This document shows positions 6,852 through 8,725 of a DNA stretch of 8,725 bases, in pieces (position 1 is the first letter of the stretch; the number at the start of each line of letters is the position of its first letter). The translations under genes and the position numbers were made by a program. The stretch is from positions 1 to 8,725 of the forward strand of contig PNNM01000042.1 of the NCBI GenBank assembly GCA_013824215.1, read 5' to 3'. Origin of the DNA: Coriobacteriaceae bacterium (lineage in GTDB: Bacteria; Actinomycetota; Coriobacteriia; Anaerosomatales; D1FN1-002). The notes under the pieces were generated by a model. The model had not been told where the DNA came from and searched no databases. It was given only the letters and a program-made list of their open reading frames with translations.

Positions 6852-7247
6852 GTGAGACGCGGGACGGAGGGACTCGAGCTGGACTCCAGGGAGTACGCGC
6901 TGCTCGCGGCCGAGGCGGCCGCGGAGAAGAAGGCGGGAGACATCGTGGTGCTCGGCGTGGCCGAGCTGCTCGTGGTGACGGACTACTTCGTCATCGCCAC
7001 CGGCAACACCGATCGACAGGTCAAGGCGATCGCCGACGAGGTGGTCGAGCGTCTCAAGACGGCGGGCCTGCGCCCCGTCGGCATCGAGGGCGAGCGCGAA
7101 GCCCGCTGGATACTGGTCGACTTCATCGACGTCGTCGTCCATGTCTTCCGGCCGGAGCAGCGCGAGTTCTACCGGCTCGAGAAGCTGTGGTCGGACGCCG
7201 AGCGGGTACCGCTGCCGGAGGAGATCGCCGAGGACGCGCGGGCGTGA
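6852..7247 (+). CDS. rsfS: ribosome silencing factor RsfS
   Basis: The family binds uL14 on the 50S subunit and blocks joining with the 30S subunit, reducing translation when nutrients are short. The protein has 131 residues from GTG 6852. Diagnostic blocks are KKAGDIVVLGV (26-36), VTDYFVIATGNTDRQVKAIADEV (42-64), GIEGEREARWILVDFIDVVVHVF (77-99) and REFYRLEKLWSDAERV (104-119). The GTG lies three bases after the preceding stop but has no good ribosome binding site. A perfect GGAGGG at 6866-6871 sits seven bases before an in-frame CTG at 6879, which would give a 122-residue protein beginning LDSREYALLAAEA, closer to the usual N-terminus. The function is clear; the start is not. The last bases overlap the next gene (GTGA). 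Confidence 0.95.
   Translation: MRRGTEGLELDSREYALLAAEAAAEKKAGDIVVLGVAELLVVTDYFVIATGNTDRQVKAIADEVVERLKTAGLRPVGIEGEREARWILVDFIDVVVHVFRPEQREFYRLEKLWSDAERVPLPEEIAEDARA
6866..6871 (+). promoter_or_regulatory. strong Shine-Dalgarno inside the annotated 5' end of rsfS
   Basis: GGAGGG lies seven bases before CTG 6879, ideal spacing, and only 14-19 bases downstream of GTG 6852. If it is the working ribosome binding site, translation would start at a rare CTG codon. If not, it is a chance purine run in the coding sequence. Confidence 0.4.
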
Positions 7248-8176
7248 CGCCACGCGCCCGGACGCTCGCGCTGTCGGCCGCGCTCGTCGCGGTGGCGGCT
7301 GTCTGGGGCTCGACGTTCGTCATGGTCAAGGACGCAGTGGCGGCCTACCCGCTCTTCGGTTTCCTGGCGTGGCGCTTCGCGGTGGCGGTGGTCGCCTTCG
7401 TGGTTCTGTTCCCGCGGGCGTTCGCGCGCTTCCGGCCGGGCACACTGGCGACCGGCCTGCTCGCGGGCGCGTTCCTGTGCGCCGGCTACATCTTCCAGAC
7501 CTGGGGCCTGCAGGACACCACACCGTCGAAGGCGGCCTTCATCACCGGCATGTTCGTCGTGATCACGCCGCTCATGCAGGCGGCGGTGCTGCGCCGTCGG
7601 CCCCACTGGTACGCGCTCCTCGGCGTGGGCCTGGCGGTGGCGGGGCTGTGGCTGCTGACAGGCGGCGTCGACGGGTGGGGTGCGGGCGACACCCGCGTGT
7701 TCTGGTGCGCGGTGGCCTACTCGGCGCACATGATCGTGCTCGGCGGTCCGGCCAGGCGGCACGACCCGGCCGCACTCACGCTCGTGCAGCTCACGCTGAC
7801 CGCGCTGGTGTGCGGCGCGGTGTCGCTGGCGACCGAGGACGCCGGCTTCCCGGCGACCGCCTCGCTGTGGGTCGCGCTGCTGGTCACCGGGGTGATCGCC
7901 TCGGCGGTTGCGTTCGCGGTGCAGACGAACGCGCAGCGCCATCTCTCGCCGACGCGCACAGCGGTGATCCTCACGAGCGAGCCCGCGTTCGGCGGGCTGT
8001 TCGGGTGGCTCCTGGCCGGCGACCGGCTCGGCGCCGGCGGGCTCGTGGGCGCGGCGCTCATCCTCGGGGGGATGCTGTCCTCCGAGGCGCTCGCGCTGCT
8101 GCGGCCGAGAGGTGCGGAGGCAGCGGTACTCGAGACCGGCATCGAGGGACCGCCGGTGGCGGACCTGGACGGGTAG
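7244..8176 (+). CDS. EamA/DMT-superfamily permease
   Basis: Encodes 310 residues with about ten hydrophobic helices, near 8-25, 36-56, 68-86, 97-114, 121-139, 148-166, 176-196, 206-226, 238-258 and 264-286. This is the two five-helix halves expected of an EamA transporter of the inner membrane. Family cues are WGSTFVMVKDA near the N-terminus, LQDTTPSKAAFITGMFVVITPL in helix 4, and ILTSEPAFGGLFGWLLAGDRL in helix 9, the usual EP...GWLLxGE pattern with Asp instead of Glu. The last ~20 residues (VLETGIEGPPVADLDG) form a hydrophilic tail. The family exports amino acids, nucleotides and other metabolites; sequence alone does not give the substrate. GTG 7244 overlaps the rsfS stop, with GAGGA nine bases upstream. 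It appears to be the last gene of the operon. Confidence 0.92.
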   Translation: MTPRARTLALSAALVAVAAVWGSTFVMVKDAVAAYPLFGFLAWRFAVAVVAFVVLFPRAFARFRPGTLATGLLAGAFLCAGYIFQTWGLQDTTPSKAAFITGMFVVITPLMQAAVLRRRPHWYALLGVGLAVAGLWLLTGGVDGWGAGDTRVFWCAVAYSAHMIVLGGPARRHDPAALTLVQLTLTALVCGAVSLATEDAGFPATASLWVALLVTGVIASAVAFAVQTNAQRHLSPTRTAVILTSEPAFGGLFGWLLAGDRLGAGGLVGAALILGGMLSSEALALLRPRGAEAAVLETGIEGPPVADLDG

Positions 8177-8509
8177 GGGTGTTCCGGGGGCCCGACCGCA
8201 GACTGTACTTAAGGTCGAGGTCGAGCCTACACACCGTTGCGCGGCGACCGCGTGGGCGGGTCGTCAGGAGGCGCAGCCGTGTGTCGCGCGGCGATCGTCC
8301 GAAGGGGGCCGCGCTTCGGCTGAGGCGGTCTGCCCGGGGTGGTGGATCGCCGAGACACGGCGCGAGTGTCGCGGCGGCGCGCGCCCACGGGGTCGACGCT
8401 CGGGATCACGCTGGGGAGTGCCCGGAGCCACGCTTCGGTCCCCGCCGGGGATGGCAGGCAGGCCGGTGCCATGTGCCGGGAGTGCCCGCACACCCCCAAG
8501 CAGCCGACC
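8177..8509 (+). other. intergenic stretch without a supported gene
   Basis: No convincing coding region is seen on either strand. A small AT-richer island (ACTGTACTTAAGG, 8202-8214) lies 26 bases after the permease stop. No hairpin plus T-run terminator is visible. Two short direct repeats occur: GCGCGGCGAYCG at 8239-8250 and 8286-8297, and GGGAGTGCCCG at 8413-8423 and 8478-8488. A small hairpin pairs CCGAAG (8299-8304) with CTTCGG (8314-8319). No tRNA, riboswitch or other RNA family was recognised. Confidence 0.6.
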
Positions 8510-8567
8510 GCAGCCGGCTTGCCGCCCCGCAGCGCACGCCGTTGTCCTTCTGCGGCGAGCCGGCTGC
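8510..8567. repeat. 16-bp inverted repeat with 26-base spacer
   Basis: GCAGCCGGCTTGCCGC (8510-8525) is the reverse complement of GCGGCGAGCCGGCTGC (8552-8567) except at one position. On the + strand that position becomes a G-U pair, so a 16-bp stem could form in RNA with a 26-base loop. No T-run follows, so it is not a classic terminator. It could be a transcript-end structure, a protein binding site or a mobile repeat. Confidence 0.7.
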
Positions 8568-8578
8568 CCTGCGACACA

Positions 8579-8725
8579 CGCCGCAGCTGCACCGCGGCGC
8601 GCCCGCAGCCGCGCGGAACACGTCGCAGCTGCCCCGCAGTGCGCCCGCAGTGCGCCCGCAGGCAGCCCGCAGTCCGCCTCGCGCGGTGCGGCAGGCGCCG
8701 CAGCTGCATCTCAGTTCGCCCGCAG
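8579..8725 (+). repeat. three copies of a 30-base element with fixed ends and variable centre
   Basis: Copies lie at 8579-8608, 8621-8650 and 8696-8725. Each is CGYCGCAGCTGC, then nine variable bases (ACCGCGGCG, CCCGCAGTG, ATCTCAGTT), then CGCCCGCAG. The 12-base and 9-base ends and the 9-base gap are kept exactly; only one C/T differs among the left ends. GCAGCTGC inside the left end is a palindrome. Spacers between copies are 12 and 45 bases, unlike a CRISPR array. A weaker relative may lie at 8505-8532. The third copy ends at the last base of the window, so the cluster may continue. Confidence 0.7.
8629..8672 (+). repeat. 11-bp tandem array
   Basis: Four 11-base units lie head to tail: CTGCCCCGCAG, TGCGCCCGCAG, TGCGCCCGCAG and GCAGCCCGCAG. 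The middle two are identical and all end in CCCGCAG or CCGCAG. The array overlaps the second copy of the 30-base element. Confidence 0.75.

Noticed and set aside
5157..7253. A 698-codon open frame on the minus strand
   Set aside because: It lies opposite yqeK, the LCP-like gene and rsfS, which all have clear family motifs. The minus frame is Arg/His/Asp-rich with no recognisable domain, as expected for the antisense of GC-rich codons.
8410..8520. Cobalamin-type riboswitch suggested by GCCGGTGCC and GGGAGTGCCCGCAC
   Set aside because: The order and core motifs of the B12 aptamer are not present, and no gene start follows in the window.
8552..8600. Intrinsic terminator for the operon at the inverted repeat
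   Set aside because: No T-run follows either arm, and the spacer of 26 bases is longer than usual. It is reported only as an inverted repeat.
8579..8725. CRISPR array
   Set aside because: The elements have a variable centre, spacers of 12 and 45 bases, and no cas genes nearby. They do not fit a repeat-spacer pattern.

Overview
The window is about 8.7 kb of very GC-rich DNA (roughly 70% by eye). It carries one long, tightly packed operon on the + strand, followed by about 550 bases with no convincing gene. The order is rplU (3' part), rpmA, obgE, proB, proA, nadD, yqeK, an LCP-like/LytR_C membrane protein, rsfS and an EamA-type transporter. The obgE-proB-proA-nadD-rsfS order is familiar from Actinomycetota. 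The yqeK plus LytR-type gene between nadD and rsfS is familiar from Bacillota and Coriobacteriia. Together with the high GC and frequent GTG starts, this suggests a deep-branching actinobacterium, perhaps Coriobacteriia-like. That placement is inference from synteny and composition, not from a search.

Region by region: 1-724 holds two 50S ribosomal proteins. bL21 has an unusually long Lys/Ala/Pro tail resembling histone H1, and bL27 is ordinary. A strong GC hairpin lies in the rpmA-obgE gap. Positions 829-5717 encode the ribosome-assembly GTPase ObgE, the first two enzymes of proline synthesis (ProB, ProA), the NAD-synthesis enzyme NadD and the HD-domain hydrolase YqeK. Positions 5721-8176 encode a single-pass membrane protein with an apparently inactive LCP-like domain and a LytR_C domain, the ribosome silencing factor RsfS and a ten-helix DMT permease.

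Most junctions overlap (ATGA or GTGA) or are a few bases apart, so translation is probably coupled through most of the operon. The genes share a growth and housekeeping theme: ribosome parts, ribosome assembly and silencing, NAD and proline synthesis, and dinucleotide turnover.

The 3' end (8177-8725) is the least explained part. It holds a 16-bp inverted repeat, three copies of a 30-base element with fixed ends and a variable 9-base centre, an 11-bp tandem array, and GCAG motifs spaced near one helical turn. I see no clear new multi-gene system. The points most worth a second look are the bL21 tail, the degenerate LCP domain and the terminal repeat cluster.
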